Part shown: piece by piece, positions 1-9,056 of the stretch
Layout: every line of letters begins with the position of its first letter
Position numbering within the stretch: the first letter of the stretch is position 1
DNA from: Thiocapsa roseopersicina
GTDB lineage: Bacteria; Pseudomonadota; Gammaproteobacteria; Chromatiales; Chromatiaceae
NCBI RefSeq assembly: GCF_900106925.1
Contig: NZ_FNNZ01000008.1
Coordinates: 142,455-206,454 of the forward strand
Length of the DNA: 64,000 nt
Reading direction: 5' to 3'
Notes under the pieces: model-generated
Databases searched by the model: none
The model's input: the letters and a program-made list of their open reading frames with translations, nothing else
Told to the model about the DNA's origin: nothing
Program-made: the position numbers and the translations under genes

Positions 1-253
1 TCGCCTCGCTGACGTCCTCGCCGTCCAGGAGCACCCGGCCCGAGACGAAGTCGACCGGCAGGTCGGCCGCGACCTCCGCGACGGCGTCGGCATCGTCGAG
101 CGACACCCCGCGGCGCTCCGCGGCCAGACCGAGCACGCGGTAGAGCGCGCCGCTGTCCAGACAGCGCCAGCCGAGTCGGTCCGACAGCAGCTCGGCAATC
201 GTTCCCTTGCCCGTCCCGGACGGGCCGTCGATGGTGATCACCGGGACCGGCAT
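1..253 (-). CDS. cmk: Cytidylate kinase, N-terminal part (cut by window edge)
   Basis: Only the first 84 codons are inside the window; the gene continues past position 1. The product phosphorylates CMP/dCMP with ATP in the cytoplasm. The N-terminus reads [18 protein letters not shown], the P-loop typical of cytidylate kinases, followed by the [13 protein letters not shown] segment that binds CMP. The ATG at 251-253 lies 4 bases after the aroA stop, so the two genes are probably one transcript (aroA then cmk), an arrangement common in Proteobacteria. Identification is firm despite truncation. Confidence 0.95.
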   Translation of the reverse strand, partial: MPVPVITIDGPSGTGKGTIAELLSDRLGWRCLDSGALYRVLGLAAERRGVSLDDADAVAEVAADLPVDFVSGRVLLDGEDVSEA

Positions 254-257
254 CGCC

Positions 258-1607
258 TCAGCCCCGCGTCGCTTGGATGCTCAAGCCGGCCGTTGCTGCC
301 AGCTCGACGAATCCCGGGAAGGAGGTCTCGACGTTGGCGCAGTCCCGGATCGCGACCGGGCCGCTCGCCCGCAAGGCCGCGATGGCGAAGGACATGGCGA
401 TCCGATGGTCGCCATGTGCGTCGATCCAGGGCGCATCGCCCGCATCCGGACCGCTCGTCGAGCCCAGCGACCCGCCGAAGATGCGCATCCCGTCCGGCAG
501 CGGCTCGGCGCACACCCCGAGCTTGGCCAGACCGTCGGCCATCACCTGGATGCGGTCGCTCTCCTTCACCCGCAGCTCCTCGGCGCCGGTGAGGATGGTC
601 TCGCCCTCGGCGCAGGCCGCCGCGATGAAAAGGACCGGCAGCTCGTCGATCGCCAGCGGAACCTGATCGACCGGGATGCGGATCCCGCGCAGACGCGCAT
701 GACGCACCCGGATATCGGCCACCGGCTCGCCGCCGGCCGTGCGCCGATCCATCAGCTCGATGTCTCCGCCCATGGCGCGCAGGATGTTGATGACGCCGAC
801 CCGCGTCTGATTGATCCCGACCCCCTCGAGGATCAGATCGGAGCCCGGCGCGATACTGGCGCCGACCAGGAAAAACGCCGCCGAGGAGATATCCGCGGGT
901 ATCGTCAACCGACAGCCGGTCAGACGTCCGCCGCCGGTCAGACAGACCTTGGCCGCATGACGCCGAACCGAATAGCCGAAGGTGGTGAGCATGCGCTCGG
1001 TATGATCGCGCGTCGGCGCAGGCTCGGTCACGCACGTCTCGCCCTCGGCATAGAGGCCCGCCAGCAAGAGGCTCGATTTCACCTGCGCACTGGCCACCGG
1101 CATCAGATAGTCGAGACCCGTCAGACGTTCGACCGGCACGAGATCGAGCGGCGCCGTACCACCCTCGGTCGTGCCGATCCGAGCACCCATTTGCGCCAAC
1201 GGCTCGGTCACGCGCCGCATCGGGCGTTTGGACAAAGAAGCATCGCCGACCAGGGTCACCGGGAACGACTGACCGGCCAAGAGACCCGAGAGCAAACGCA
1301 TCGAGGTCCCCGAATTGCCCATGTCGAGCGGACCGTCGGGGGCGCGCAGGCCCCGCAACCCCACACCCTGCACGCGCACCTCGCCGCCGTCCGGCCCTTC
1401 GATCCGCACGCCCATGCGCCGGAAGGCGTTCAAGGTCGCCAAGGCATCCGCGCCCTCGAGAAACCCGCTGATGCGGGTCTCACCCTCCGCGATCGCGGCC
1501 AGCATGATCGAGCGATGCGAGATCGACTTGTCGCCGGGAACGCGCAGGCGCCCGCGCAAGGTGCCGCCCGGCGCGACCAGGTAGCGGGTATCCGAAGGCT
1601 GTGCCAA
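258..1607 (-). CDS. aroA: 3-phosphoshikimate 1-carboxyvinyltransferase (EPSP synthase)
   Basis: Sixth step of the shikimate pathway: transfers enolpyruvyl from PEP to shikimate-3-phosphate in the cytoplasm. The 449-residue length fits the family. Visible signatures are the N-terminal [10 protein letters not shown], the [10 protein letters not shown] motif near residue 100 and RVKESDR near residue 340, all substrate-binding elements. The start is a TTG at 1605-1607, chosen because a GGGAG Shine-Dalgarno sits 5 bases upstream; no ATG gives a full family-length N-terminus. It is followed closely by cmk on the same strand. Confidence 0.96.
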   Translation of the reverse strand: MAQPSDTRYLVAPGGTLRGRLRVPGDKSISHRSIMLAAIAEGETRISGFLEGADALATLNAFRRMGVRIEGPDGGEVRVQGVGLRGLRAPDGPLDMGNSGTSMRLLSGLLAGQSFPVTLVGDASLSKRPMRRVTEPLAQMGARIGTTEGGTAPLDLVPVERLTGLDYLMPVASAQVKSSLLLAGLYAEGETCVTEPAPTRDHTERMLTTFGYSVRRHAAKVCLTGGGRLTGCRLTIPADISSAAFFLVGASIAPGSDLILEGVGINQTRVGVINILRAMGGDIELMDRRTAGGEPVADIRVRHARLRGIRIPVDQVPLAIDELPVLFIAAACAEGETILTGAEELRVKESDRIQVMADGLAKLGVCAEPLPDGMRIFGGSLGSTSGPDAGDAPWIDAHGDHRIAMSFAIAALRASGPVAIRDCANVETSFPGFVELAATAGLSIQATRG

Positions 1608-1909
1608 GTGCTCTCCCGCGCGACTGCGCCCGGAGGTTGAAAAGCCCGGTATGGTAGTCCTGCCGGGGGAGTCGGTAAACTGCGGAATCCGTAAACCTAG
1701 TGCAACGGTTCAGAGATCCCGAGACCGTCCGAGATCCTTCTCGTTGTCGTTGTCGACAACGACAACGACGACCGGGGTATCCTCTCGTCGAGTTGTCTGA
1801 CTTATTTTTGAACCGCTGCTCAGCCATGCGCACGGTGTAGCATTCCGCCGACCGGCCGGCCGCCCGGCCGCGGCCGTCGAAAGGCATTCATTCCGTCATC
1901 AGGACCATC
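1608..1909. promoter_or_regulatory. Divergent intergenic region aroA/yhbY with a 28-bp perfect palindrome
   Basis: A 302-base stretch without a gene, holding the promoters of the divergent aroA and yhbY genes. Its notable content is a perfect palindrome at 1741-1768, centred on GTCGAC and built from repeated GTTGTC/GACAAC units. It has no loop and no following T-run, so it looks more like a protein-binding dyad than a terminator. I could not place a convincing -35/-10 pair. Confidence 0.6.
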
Positions 1910-2212
1910 ATGTCGATTACCGAAAAACAAAAACGCTGGCTCAAGAAGCAATCACACCACCTCAAACCCGTCGTCACGCTCGGGCAGCACGGGCTCACGG
2001 AGGCCGTGCTCGCCGAGATCGAGCTGGCGTTGAGCCACCACGAGCTGCTGAAGGTCAAGGTCAATGCCGGCGATCGCGAGGAGCGCGACGCCGCGATCGC
2101 GCTGATCGGCGAGCGCACCGAGGCCGTCCTGGTCGGGCGCATCGGTCATGTGGCGTCCTTCTATCGCGCCAATCCGGAAAAGCGCGATCCGATTCTGCTT
2201 CCGAACCTCTGA
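1910..2212 (+). CDS. yhbY: YhbY/CRS1 family ribosome-assembly RNA-binding protein
   Basis: Small (100 aa) single-domain RNA-binding protein that associates with pre-50S ribosomal particles in other bacteria. The N-terminal KQKRWLKKQSHHLKPVVTLG and the later ELLKVKVN segment are hallmarks of the CRM/YhbY fold, and the length is typical. It stands alone here: the usual divergent rlmE/ftsH partners are not present, and aroA lies upstream on the opposite strand. Confidence 0.93.
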   Translation: MSITEKQKRWLKKQSHHLKPVVTLGQHGLTEAVLAEIELALSHHELLKVKVNAGDREERDAAIALIGERTEAVLVGRIGHVASFYRANPEKRDPILLPNL

Positions 2213-2297
2213 GGCACCCCTCCCGGGCCGGGTGGCGTTCGCTCTAGCGCGTCCACACCCAGCGGACCTGATGAGGTGCGTGTAGGGTGTAGCCACC

Positions 2298-2392
2298 TGT
2301 AGGTGCGAATTTATTCGCACAGCCCAGGCGGTGGCGTCGCCGAGCACCTCACGGGCGAACCCGGCGTGTGTGCGAATAAATTCGCACCTACA
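2298..2392. repeat. Paired REP-like palindromes (inverted pair, BIME-like)
   Basis: Two copies of a 24-base unit, at 2298-2321 and 2369-2392, are exact reverse complements of each other. Each unit is itself a hairpin with GTGCGAA and TTCGCAC arms. This REP/BIME architecture (two opposed palindromic units with a short spacer, here 47 bases) lies between yhbY and the end of the usher-like gene, which converge. Such elements are mobilised in trans by RAYT proteins, and one RAYT gene is present at 35.6-36.5 kb. Whether it acts on this family is not shown. Confidence 0.8.
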
Positions 2393-2451
2393 TCCGGGCA
2401 TGCGCAGTCAGATGATTATTCCGTGAAACTAATTTATTCCCGGAAACCGCC

Positions 2452-5436
2452 CTACCCCTTCACCTTCAACGTCCCGAGCATCCGCATGGTCCGTATCTTC
2501 AGCTCGACCCTGAACTCGACCTCCTGATCGGCGCTGGGCTCGACCTCGAGGGTGTAACCGGTCTCCTCGATGGTGGCGTTCTCGGGCAGCTTCTCGGGGT
2601 CGATGGTCACTATCCAGGTGCCCGGCTGCAGGCCGGCGAAGCGGAACTCGCCGTTGCCGTTGGTGAGACGGCGGTAGACCTGCTCGCCGTTGCGCACCTC
2701 GACCAGGATGCCGCCCAAGCCGCGGGAGGGTTTCAGCTCTTCTGACGTGGGCGGGGGCGGTGCCTTCACGCCCTGCCCGACGCGCACGAAGGTCTGCGAC
2801 GGCAACAGGGCTGCGTCCGGCTCGTAGAGCTGTACCTTGCCGGCGATGGTCGCACCGCGGATGAAGGGCACGTCGATCGTCGCCCCGGCATCGAAATAGA
2901 GATCCACCGGCCGCGGCATCTCCAGCGTCGGGATCATCCCGACCGGGAGACTACCCCCCGCCAGCGTCAGGTCGTAGACGCCCAGCTTGACCGAGGGGAA
3001 CATGAAATAGCCGTTCTCATCCGTAATCGCCACCAAGCGATCCAGCTTGAGCACCACATTGGACAGCCCGGTGCCGGTCTCTTGATCGAATGCACGGCCG
3101 CGCACGGTCGCCACATCCCGCCGGGGCACGGTCGGCACCTCGATCGGCACCATGTAGGAGAGCATGATGCTGTTCTCCATGTTCATGCCGTTGTCGTAAA
3201 GCTCGGCATAGCGCGAGCCATGGCGCGCCTGCACCGTAATCAGATCGCCGTTCTCGCGCGCGTGCCGATAGGCAATGTCGGCGATCACGCTGTTCTGCCC
3301 GTTGTATTGCTGACCCTGCACATTCAGGCTCAGGGTCGACTTGGGGCTGACGGCATAGCTCACACTCGCCCCGCCCGTGAACCGCGGTGCTTCATCGAAG
3401 GTGGCCGCGGCCTCGTTCTCCACAGAGAGATAGCCGCCCAGATTCAGACGCCGCGTCGCGCGCCAAAACAGCGACGCGCGAACCGCCTGCGTCGCGGAAC
3501 TCTCGCCGGTGACCCGATCGTATTCCTCGCCCAGCTCGATGCTGGTGTTCAGACTCAGGTTGAGATCCTTGAAGCTCTTGCCGTAGCCGAATCGAATGCT
3601 GTTCTCGACCTCGTCGAAGGTCGGTGCCGGATTCAGATCGCTGCGCTGGCGACGACGCAGCTCCACCGAATAGCGGGTCTGGTCGGCCGTGCGCCAATTC
3701 AGGCCGACACCGGCCTCGTGCTCTTCGCTGTCCGGACCATACCAATCCCAGTCGTCCGGATCCAACGACCACCAATCCTCCTGGTCGTACTCGGCCAATT
3801 GCCGTGCCGTCTGGTGATCTCGATCATAGTGATACCAGGCACGCAGGCTCCAGGGCTTCTCCAGCGGCGCATAGTCGACATCCAGATAGGCTCGGTCCTG
3901 GTTCTGGTAATAGCCCGCATAGTCCGGCGAGGCATAGAGCAGGGTGAGCCGGTACCGCCAAGGCGCGCCCAGCTTGATCAGATTGCCCCAGAAGGCCATC
4001 CCGTCCCCGGCATCCCCGGTGCTGCCGGCCAGCTCGACATCCAAGGCCGTCTCGGCGCCCAGAGCGGCCTGCTGCCGCACGCCCAGGATCTGGCTGTGTC
4101 CATTCACGTTGTCGGTTTGATCGAGATAGCTCAGACCCAGGATCCAGGTCGGGCGCAATGCGTAAAGAAGCCCGAGTCCGGTTTGATGCCCCTGGTAATA
4201 GGCGTCCTCATCGTCGTCTCCGAAGTCGAAGGAGCCGACATGATAGGCGGAGAGCTCGATCCCTTCGCCGCGCCACGCGAAGCGCATCCCGCGTCCGCTG
4301 ATCCCCGGATCGGTGAGCGGCGAGAGACCATAGGTCGCATCGCCGAGGGTCAGATCGAAATTGCGCCCGCGATAATCGACATAGAACCAATTGTCCTGAC
4401 CGAAGATGGTGTCGTCCTCCAATCCGGGCCAGCGCAGCAGAAAGCTCAGGATGCGCTCTTGGGTGCCGTCGACGGACCCGCTGCCGGACCATTCCAGTTG
4501 CACGCCCGCGCCGTTCTCGCCGTCGTCCCGGCCGCTCCAGCTCCCGCCGACACGGCGCGTAAACAGGGTCTTGATGCTGTGCGGCGGCGCCTCCTTGCCG
4601 GTCACGCGCGGCAGGGTCTCCACACTGCGCTTGGCGGTATCCGTAAGGGTCTCGCCCTGCTCGCCCGCCGCCGCGGTCGCAGTCAGGCTGATCTCGTCCC
4701 AAGCCGGCTCGGTGACGGCAGGCGGGCGAACGGTCATCTCGATCGGCTGCGACTCGCCCGGCGCCAGCGTCAGGGTGCCGACCGCGGGCTCGATCTCGGA
4801 CTCGCGGCTGCTCTGCGCGCCGTAGCCGACCGTGAGCGCCGTATTGCTGGAATTGACGATCTGAAAGACCGCGGTGTAGGGCTCGCTGGCGATGGCGATG
4901 GTCGGCAGTTCCAGGATATCGACCTGGAGCTTGAAGACGGGCCGTACCCGCACGGCCAAGGTCGAGCCACCCAAGGCGCCGGGACGACCACGGATGCCGA
5001 CCTGATAGCTCACCCGATACTCGCCCGCCGCGATCCGCTCGGGCACGAAGAAGCTGACCAGGCGCATGGCCGAGCCGCCGGCGGGGAGCGTGAAGGGGAA
5101 CTCGGGGGTAATAGCGCGCCAGCCCTCGGGCATCAGCAAACGACCCTCGAGGTCGGCCGCCGCACCGGTGCGGTTGGTGACTTGGAAGACGACGGTGACG
5201 ACCTCGCGCGGGTCGACGGTCAAGACCCGCGAGTCCATCGCACGGACATCGACGCCGCGCGCTTGCGCGAAGACCGGCGAGGGCGTCAGGAGGAGTGCGA
5301 GAAGGACACAGGAGAGGAGTGCGAGACCCGGAAGCAGCCGCTCGATCCACCGCACACCGCGCCGGCCGCGCCCACCGTGCGATGGCGCGCGATGCGATGC
5401 AGTGTCTGAGCGATTACGGCCGGCGGGCCGGGACAT
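2452..5436 (-). CDS. Usher-like outer-membrane protein with Ig-like flanking domains
   Basis: A 994-residue exported protein of no family I can name. After a basic leader there is a signal peptide (hydrophobic segment about residues 32-55, cleavage after VFA). Two Ig-like beta domains follow (about 60-165 and 170-275). A long stretch (about 295-745) of alternating aromatic/charged strands then reads as an outer-membrane beta-barrel, with a very acidic Trp/Asp-rich loop near residue 545. The C-terminus has two carboxypeptidase-regulatory/SdrD-like beta domains (about 750-830 and 885-975). This order (N-terminal domains, barrel, two C-terminal Ig domains) parallels chaperone-usher ushers, but the sequence is not FimD-like. 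It lies downstream of a chaperone-like and a subunit-like gene on the same strand, which supports an assembly or translocation role (inference). Confidence 0.6.
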   Translation of the reverse strand: MSRPAGRNRSDTASHRAPSHGGRGRRGVRWIERLLPGLALLSCVLLALLLTPSPVFAQARGVDVRAMDSRVLTVDPREVVTVVFQVTNRTGAAADLEGRLLMPEGWRAITPEFPFTLPAGGSAMRLVSFFVPERIAAGEYRVSYQVGIRGRPGALGGSTLAVRVRPVFKLQVDILELPTIAIASEPYTAVFQIVNSSNTALTVGYGAQSSRESEIEPAVGTLTLAPGESQPIEMTVRPPAVTEPAWDEISLTATAAAGEQGETLTDTAKRSVETLPRVTGKEAPPHSIKTLFTRRVGGSWSGRDDGENGAGVQLEWSGSGSVDGTQERILSFLLRWPGLEDDTIFGQDNWFYVDYRGRNFDLTLGDATYGLSPLTDPGISGRGMRFAWRGEGIELSAYHVGSFDFGDDDEDAYYQGHQTGLGLLYALRPTWILGLSYLDQTDNVNGHSQILGVRQQAALGAETALDVELAGSTGDAGDGMAFWGNLIKLGAPWRYRLTLLYASPDYAGYYQNQDRAYLDVDYAPLEKPWSLRAWYHYDRDHQTARQLAEYDQEDWWSLDPDDWDWYGPDSEEHEAGVGLNWRTADQTRYSVELRRRQRSDLNPAPTFDEVENSIRFGYGKSFKDLNLSLNTSIELGEEYDRVTGESSATQAVRASLFWRATRRLNLGGYLSVENEAAATFDEAPRFTGGASVSYAVSPKSTLSLNVQGQQYNGQNSVIADIAYRHARENGDLITVQARHGSRYAELYDNGMNMENSIMLSYMVPIEVPTVPRRDVATVRGRAFDQETGTGLSNVVLKLDRLVAITDENGYFMFPSVKLGVYDLTLAGGSLPVGMIPTLEMPRPVDLYFDAGATIDVPFIRGATIAGKVQLYEPDAALLPSQTFVRVGQGVKAPPPPTSEELKPSRGLGGILVEVRNGEQVYRRLTNGNGEFRFAGLQPGTWIVTIDPEKLPENATIEETGYTLEVEPSADQEVEFRVELKIRTMRMLGTLKVKG

Positions 5437-5898
5437 CCGGAAAACCTCCGGGTCGCGGGCGTCGACAGTCTCGACCGCTGAGCGCTCGAAGGCTCACCGG
5501 CATGTCGGCCTTGCGCACGAACCCTGTCACCGCAGCCGCCCCGAGGGCGAGCGCCGCGCCGATCCGTACGTTGGCCGGACCGGTGGCGAGAGGATCCAGT
5601 GTCGTGCGTCACCCTTGACCGAGCTGTGCGACCCTTGAGGTTTGGTCAAGCGATCGCGGGTTGTTGTGATGATCCGTTGCGAGTCGGCGCCGCTTCATGG
5701 CTCCGCCATGACACGCGTCGCTCGCGGTTGTTGGTCCTCCCGAACGGAGGGCGCCGGGAAGGGGTCGACCCGCGCCTGTCCATGGCGGCGTCCTTGGTCT
5801 GACCCCGATCCGACGCCGACCGCCGGGAGAGGGTGACTCGTGTCCTTGGGCCGGTTGACCACCCGCTCCAGCGGGCGGTCAACCGGCCCAAGGAGAGA
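5437..5898. other. 462-base intergenic gap before the usher-like gene
   Basis: No credible gene is seen; short open frames here have atypical composition and no ribosome site. It contains the large hairpin at 5843-5894 and, near 5612-5650, CCCTTGACC/GGTCAAG inverted motifs that could be an operator. The gap suggests that the usher-like gene may have its own promoter. Confidence 0.5.
5843..5894 (-). terminator. Large hairpin just after the chaperone-like gene
   Basis: Perfect 18-base arms (5843-5860 and 5877-5894), with further CCCGCT/AGCGGG pairing inside, make a very stable stem-loop 4 bases after the stop codon of the minus-strand gene at 5899. No T-run follows on the minus strand. It may therefore attenuate transcription or stabilise the 3' end rather than act as a classical terminator. 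Confidence 0.55.
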
Positions 5899-6720
5899 TT
5901 ATTCGATCTCCAATTCGACGTTGGCGCCGAAGAGGTTGTCGCCGGTGCCGTCGGCGACGACTAGGCCGAGGTATTTGCCGTTGAGGACCTGACCGAGATC
6001 GAGCTCGAAACGCGCCGATGTTCCGGGGTACAATCGTGTCGCAGGTCCTTGAAACTTGCCCACCGCACTGCCTGTTTCACTGTAAAGCTCAAGCGACAGA
6101 CTCGGAATCAACCATCGTTGGCCTGAATTCTCAACATCAATGGCGAAGAGGCGTTTTCCCTCTTTCTTGATAATCTGTGGGTTGGTGAAGTTCAGGCCGA
6201 CAGCCCCACCCTTTCCGATGTGAGTGACGACCTGAACGCCGTAGCGTGTAATCTGATTGATCTGCGCCGATCCTTCCGGGCGCTCTTGGGCTGACTCTTT
6301 AGACGTCTTCTCGATCGGCTCTACCATAATGAGGCTCCAGTAGGTCCCGGAGAAACCGGCACCTTGGCCCTTGGGCACGGTTACCTCGTAGTCGATTCGC
6401 TCGATGCCATTCGCCGGAATGCTGACCAATTCGCGACTCAGGGTGATCCAGTTTGCATTGGAGCGCTGAGATTTCCCCCGCTCTCCAAATTGGTTCGTGC
6501 CATCAGCCGCAAACGTATAATCCGTCTGAAAAAGCTTCGCTTCAGCCGGCGAGGCATCCGTATTTCGGAGGACAAACGTCCCGCGATATCGTTCTCCTGG
6601 CTGCGCGGTCTGCTCTTGTGTCATCGAACCTTCGAATATAATCCCGGCATGCAGCAACCCTGCCGACGATACCCCGAACAGGATAAGGGCAACCGCAAAT
6701 AACGTTTTATGATTAAACAT
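5899..6720 (-). CDS. Periplasmic chaperone-like beta-sandwich protein
   Basis: A 273-residue exported protein (signal peptide about residues 1-26, ending LLHA). The rest is predicted beta-rich. An Ig-like half carries a FVLRNTDASPAEAKLF strand and a GERGKSQRSNANWITL stretch followed by GTYWSLIMVE; a second beta half ends the protein. This two-domain layout recalls periplasmic pilus chaperones, and loosely the DUF916-type proteins of WxL systems, but I recognise no exact family. It follows the small exported gene by 13 bases and precedes the usher-like gene, so it is likely the dedicated chaperone of this block (inference). Base composition is visibly more AT-rich than the neighbours. Confidence 0.55.
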   Translation of the reverse strand: MFNHKTLFAVALILFGVSSAGLLHAGIIFEGSMTQEQTAQPGERYRGTFVLRNTDASPAEAKLFQTDYTFAADGTNQFGERGKSQRSNANWITLSRELVSIPANGIERIDYEVTVPKGQGAGFSGTYWSLIMVEPIEKTSKESAQERPEGSAQINQITRYGVQVVTHIGKGGAVGLNFTNPQIIKKEGKRLFAIDVENSGQRWLIPSLSLELYSETGSAVGKFQGPATRLYPGTSARFELDLGQVLNGKYLGLVVADGTGDNLFGANVELEIE

Positions 6721-6733
6721 AGCTGCGACCTAC

Positions 6734-7222
6734 TCATTCCACCCGATAAAGGAGCGTACTACCATGCCGGCCTTGGCCTTGCAAAATAGTGACGCCCTCC
6801 AGCTTATATTGGAGCCCGATTTCAGAGCGATCACCATTACCCTCGAACAAGATCTGTTCTGTCTCGCCGATGACCAAAAACTCTTGACCACCGAGAACAC
6901 TTCCTTGACCAGCCCCGTCTGTAGTTCGTCTCACGGCAAGCAAGACCTCGGTTGGCATATCAACAAAATCCTGCCGAACCTTCACACGCCATGCTGCCTG
7001 ACCCGTACCGCTAATACTGATCGTCGCCTGAATCGGATCACTTTCGATGGGAGATTGAATTCCAGTTCCCGGCCCTCCGACCAGCAGGCTCGATCCAATC
7101 GGTTGCGACCAAGAGCCCAGAAGAGTAATTTCGCTCCCAAAGGCAACAAAGGTCGTCAACCCTATGCCCGCAGCACAAAGGTAAGCGGCAAATTTCTTCA
7201 ATAGTTGGCGCGAGTGTGGCAT
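6734..7222 (-). CDS. Small exported beta-rich protein, possible minor subunit
   Basis: Unrecognised exported protein of about 162 residues. The start chosen is the ATG at 7220-7222, which gives a compact signal peptide (KKFAAYLCAAGIGLTTFVAF) with a GGAATGG sequence upstream; an in-frame ATG at 7243 and a TTG at 7294 are alternatives. The mature part is rich in beta strands and Gly/Thr/Gln, with no cysteine pair. It sits between the subunit-like gene (93-base gap) and the chaperone-like gene (13-base gap) in the same direction, so a role as minor or tip component is plausible but unproven. Confidence 0.5.
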   Translation of the reverse strand: MPHSRQLLKKFAAYLCAAGIGLTTFVAFGSEITLLGSWSQPIGSSLLVGGPGTGIQSPIESDPIQATISISGTGQAAWRVKVRQDFVDMPTEVLLAVRRTTDGAGQGSVLGGQEFLVIGETEQILFEGNGDRSEIGLQYKLEGVTILQGQGRHGSTLLYRVE

Positions 7223-7315
7223 AAGACCATTCCAACCCAGCATCGTGGGGCGGTTGCTGATCGGCCCCACGATGTTGTTACGATCTGAACTCAAAACGAG
7301 ACTGACTTCGACCCA

Positions 7316-7843
7316 CTAAACGCCGCTGTCAATAATCGTGTAAATAACAGTATTGTCAGCATTATTGCCGACCTCACCTGCAGCAAGCGTGGCCTTGAGT
7401 TGGTAAGTAATAGGCATGCCAGTTTGCCCGACTGAATCAATTCCGGTTACGACGTCCGCTTTCGTTGTCGCCAAAGACAGCTCCGCTGGTACAGACACGC
7501 CTGCCGTCGTTCCACCAACATTCACCAACAAGCTAACACCCGTTGGCATAGCAGCGCTGAGCTCGGCAACGAGCTTCTTCGCATTATCCCCAGCATTCGA
7601 CGTGACGGCCCAACTATTACCTGAGGAAGCGGTCGAAAGGAGCTCCGTGGCACCTGCAGTTACATTTGCATTGGTAATAATCAAGCTTGGAGCGGCACCG
7701 TCCAGTGCGATAACGGCGACTTCATCGACCTGATAATCGAAAGTCTGAGTAGCTGTGCCTGTGTCGGCAAACGCACCCGCGCTCATCACCATACCCATCG
7801 CCGCCGCCAATGCCGTCAGTTTCATCGTCGTGTTGGTTCTCAT
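7316..7843 (-). CDS. Exported subunit-like protein (putative major fibre or surface protein)
   Basis: A 175-residue protein with a clear signal peptide (KLTALAAAMGMVMSAGAFA) and a mature region made almost only of A, T, V, G, S, D and N. It reads as a beta-sandwich: FDYQVDEVAVIAL near the mature start and YQLKATLAAGEVG near the end. This is the composition of a self-assembling surface subunit. The ATG at 7841-7843 was chosen for its AGGGTG ribosome site 8 bases upstream. It is the first gene of the block. No pilin, spore-coat-U or WxL signature can be assigned with confidence. The gene is AT-richer than flanking genes. Confidence 0.55.
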   Translation of the reverse strand: MRTNTTMKLTALAAAMGMVMSAGAFADTGTATQTFDYQVDEVAVIALDGAAPSLIITNANVTAGATELLSTASSGNSWAVTSNAGDNAKKLVAELSAAMPTGVSLLVNVGGTTAGVSVPAELSLATTKADVVTGIDSVGQTGMPITYQLKATLAAGEVGNNADNTVIYTIIDSGV

Positions 7844-8135
7844 CTCATTCACCCTGTTCTGTGCGTGCTGTTGATACTCGAAACGGCGAATCGGCGAGGC
7901 CTGTCCGTCGGACACTCGGCCGTCCCGGCCGACCTCGATGGTCCGGGGACCCGGCCGGCGTGATGCCGCGGCGTCCCGAACCCTCGATGCGGTCTCGGGG
8001 CCTTTGGCCCGTTGCTCGATCCGCATGGCCGGAGTATGGTTCGCGGTCCCCTGGCTGAAAAATACTTTGGGGCTATGCTGATATAACCGGACGGCATGGG
8101 GCCGGAGGCCCGCGACCGAGGTACCGAAGACTCCC

Positions 8136-9056
8136 GTGAAACTCCGACAGCTGGTCTACTTCAACGAGGTCATCGACCAGGACTTCAACATCTCCGCCGC
8201 CGCCCAGGCGCTCTTCACCTCGCAGCCGGGCGTGAGCCGACAGCTTCAAGCGCTGGCGGACGAGCTGGGCGTGGATTTGTTCACCCATCACGGCAAACGT
8301 CTGATCGGCCTGACCGAGCCCGGTCAGGAGATCGCGGTCTTGGTGGCCCGGGTGATCCAGGACGTGCAGCGGATCGAAGAGGTCGCCGATTCACACGTGA
8401 ACGCCGAGCGCGGGGGCCTTGTGGTCGTTGCCACCCGACACGCGGCGAGCACCCGTCTGCGCGACACTATGATGCGTTTTTGCGAGGCGATGCCGGCACT
8501 CAGGGTTCGGGTGTTCGAGGAAGAGCCGCGGAACGCATCGGCCATGCTCAGAGCCGGCGACGCGGACATCGGAATCCTCACCGAGCCGTCCGAGCGCGAT
8601 CCCGAACTGGCGTATTTCCCGATCGAGACCTGGCGCCTGCTTCTGGTGGTTCCGAAGGATCATCCGCTGAGCTGCGGGGCCGAGGTCTCCTTGGAAACGC
8701 TCGGCCGCTATCAAATCTGCTCCTACGAGCGCACCGCGCATTCCCGCCGGATCGTGGAGGATGCCTTCCGAGCGGCCCACATGACGGCGCCGATCGCCCA
8801 CGCCCTCGGCAGCAGCGCCATGATCCTGCAATACGTGGAGAGGGGGATCGGTGTGGGCATCGTCGGCGAGGCATCCTTCGAGCCGGAGAGCCACCCGAAT
8901 CTACGCGGGATCCGTGTCGACCATCTGTTCCGTTCAATGACCACCGACGTGGTGCTGCCGCGCAAGGCGCGGCTGCGCAAACCCGTCTGCGGCTTCCTGG
9001 ACGTCCTCGCCCCGGACCTCAACTGCGTGATGATCGCAAACGCCCTGGCCGCGTAA
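8136..9056 (+). CDS. LysR-type regulator of the CysB/Cbl group
   Basis: A 306-residue transcription factor. The N-terminal winged helix-turn-helix begins MKLRQLVYFNEVI and has the CysB-like TSQPGVSRQLQALADELG recognition region. The effector domain starts at about residue 90. The position of the CysB sulfate-binding Thr motif reads VATRHAASTRLRD, only partly like E. coli CysB, so the ligand may differ. Start is GTG at 8136. It is divergent from the exported-protein block, with 292 bases between them, so it could control that block or sulfur metabolism; neither is shown. Confidence 0.85.
   Translation: MKLRQLVYFNEVIDQDFNISAAAQALFTSQPGVSRQLQALADELGVDLFTHHGKRLIGLTEPGQEIAVLVARVIQDVQRIEEVADSHVNAERGGLVVVATRHAASTRLRDTMMRFCEAMPALRVRVFEEEPRNASAMLRAGDADIGILTEPSERDPELAYFPIETWRLLLVVPKDHPLSCGAEVSLETLGRYQICSYERTAHSRRIVEDAFRAAHMTAPIAHALGSSAMILQYVERGIGVGIVGEASFEPESHPNLRGIRVDHLFRSMTTDVVLPRKARLRKPVCGFLDVLAPDLNCVMIANALAA

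Noticed and set aside
207..1640. Long plus-strand open frame opposite aroA (477 codons)
   Set aside because: Arg/His/Gln-rich shadow typical of high-GC antisense frames; aroA on the minus strand is unambiguous.
5646..5891. 81-codon minus-strand frame in the gap before the usher-like gene
   Set aside because: Arg/Ser-rich, no signal peptide or ribosome site, and it runs through the large hairpin.
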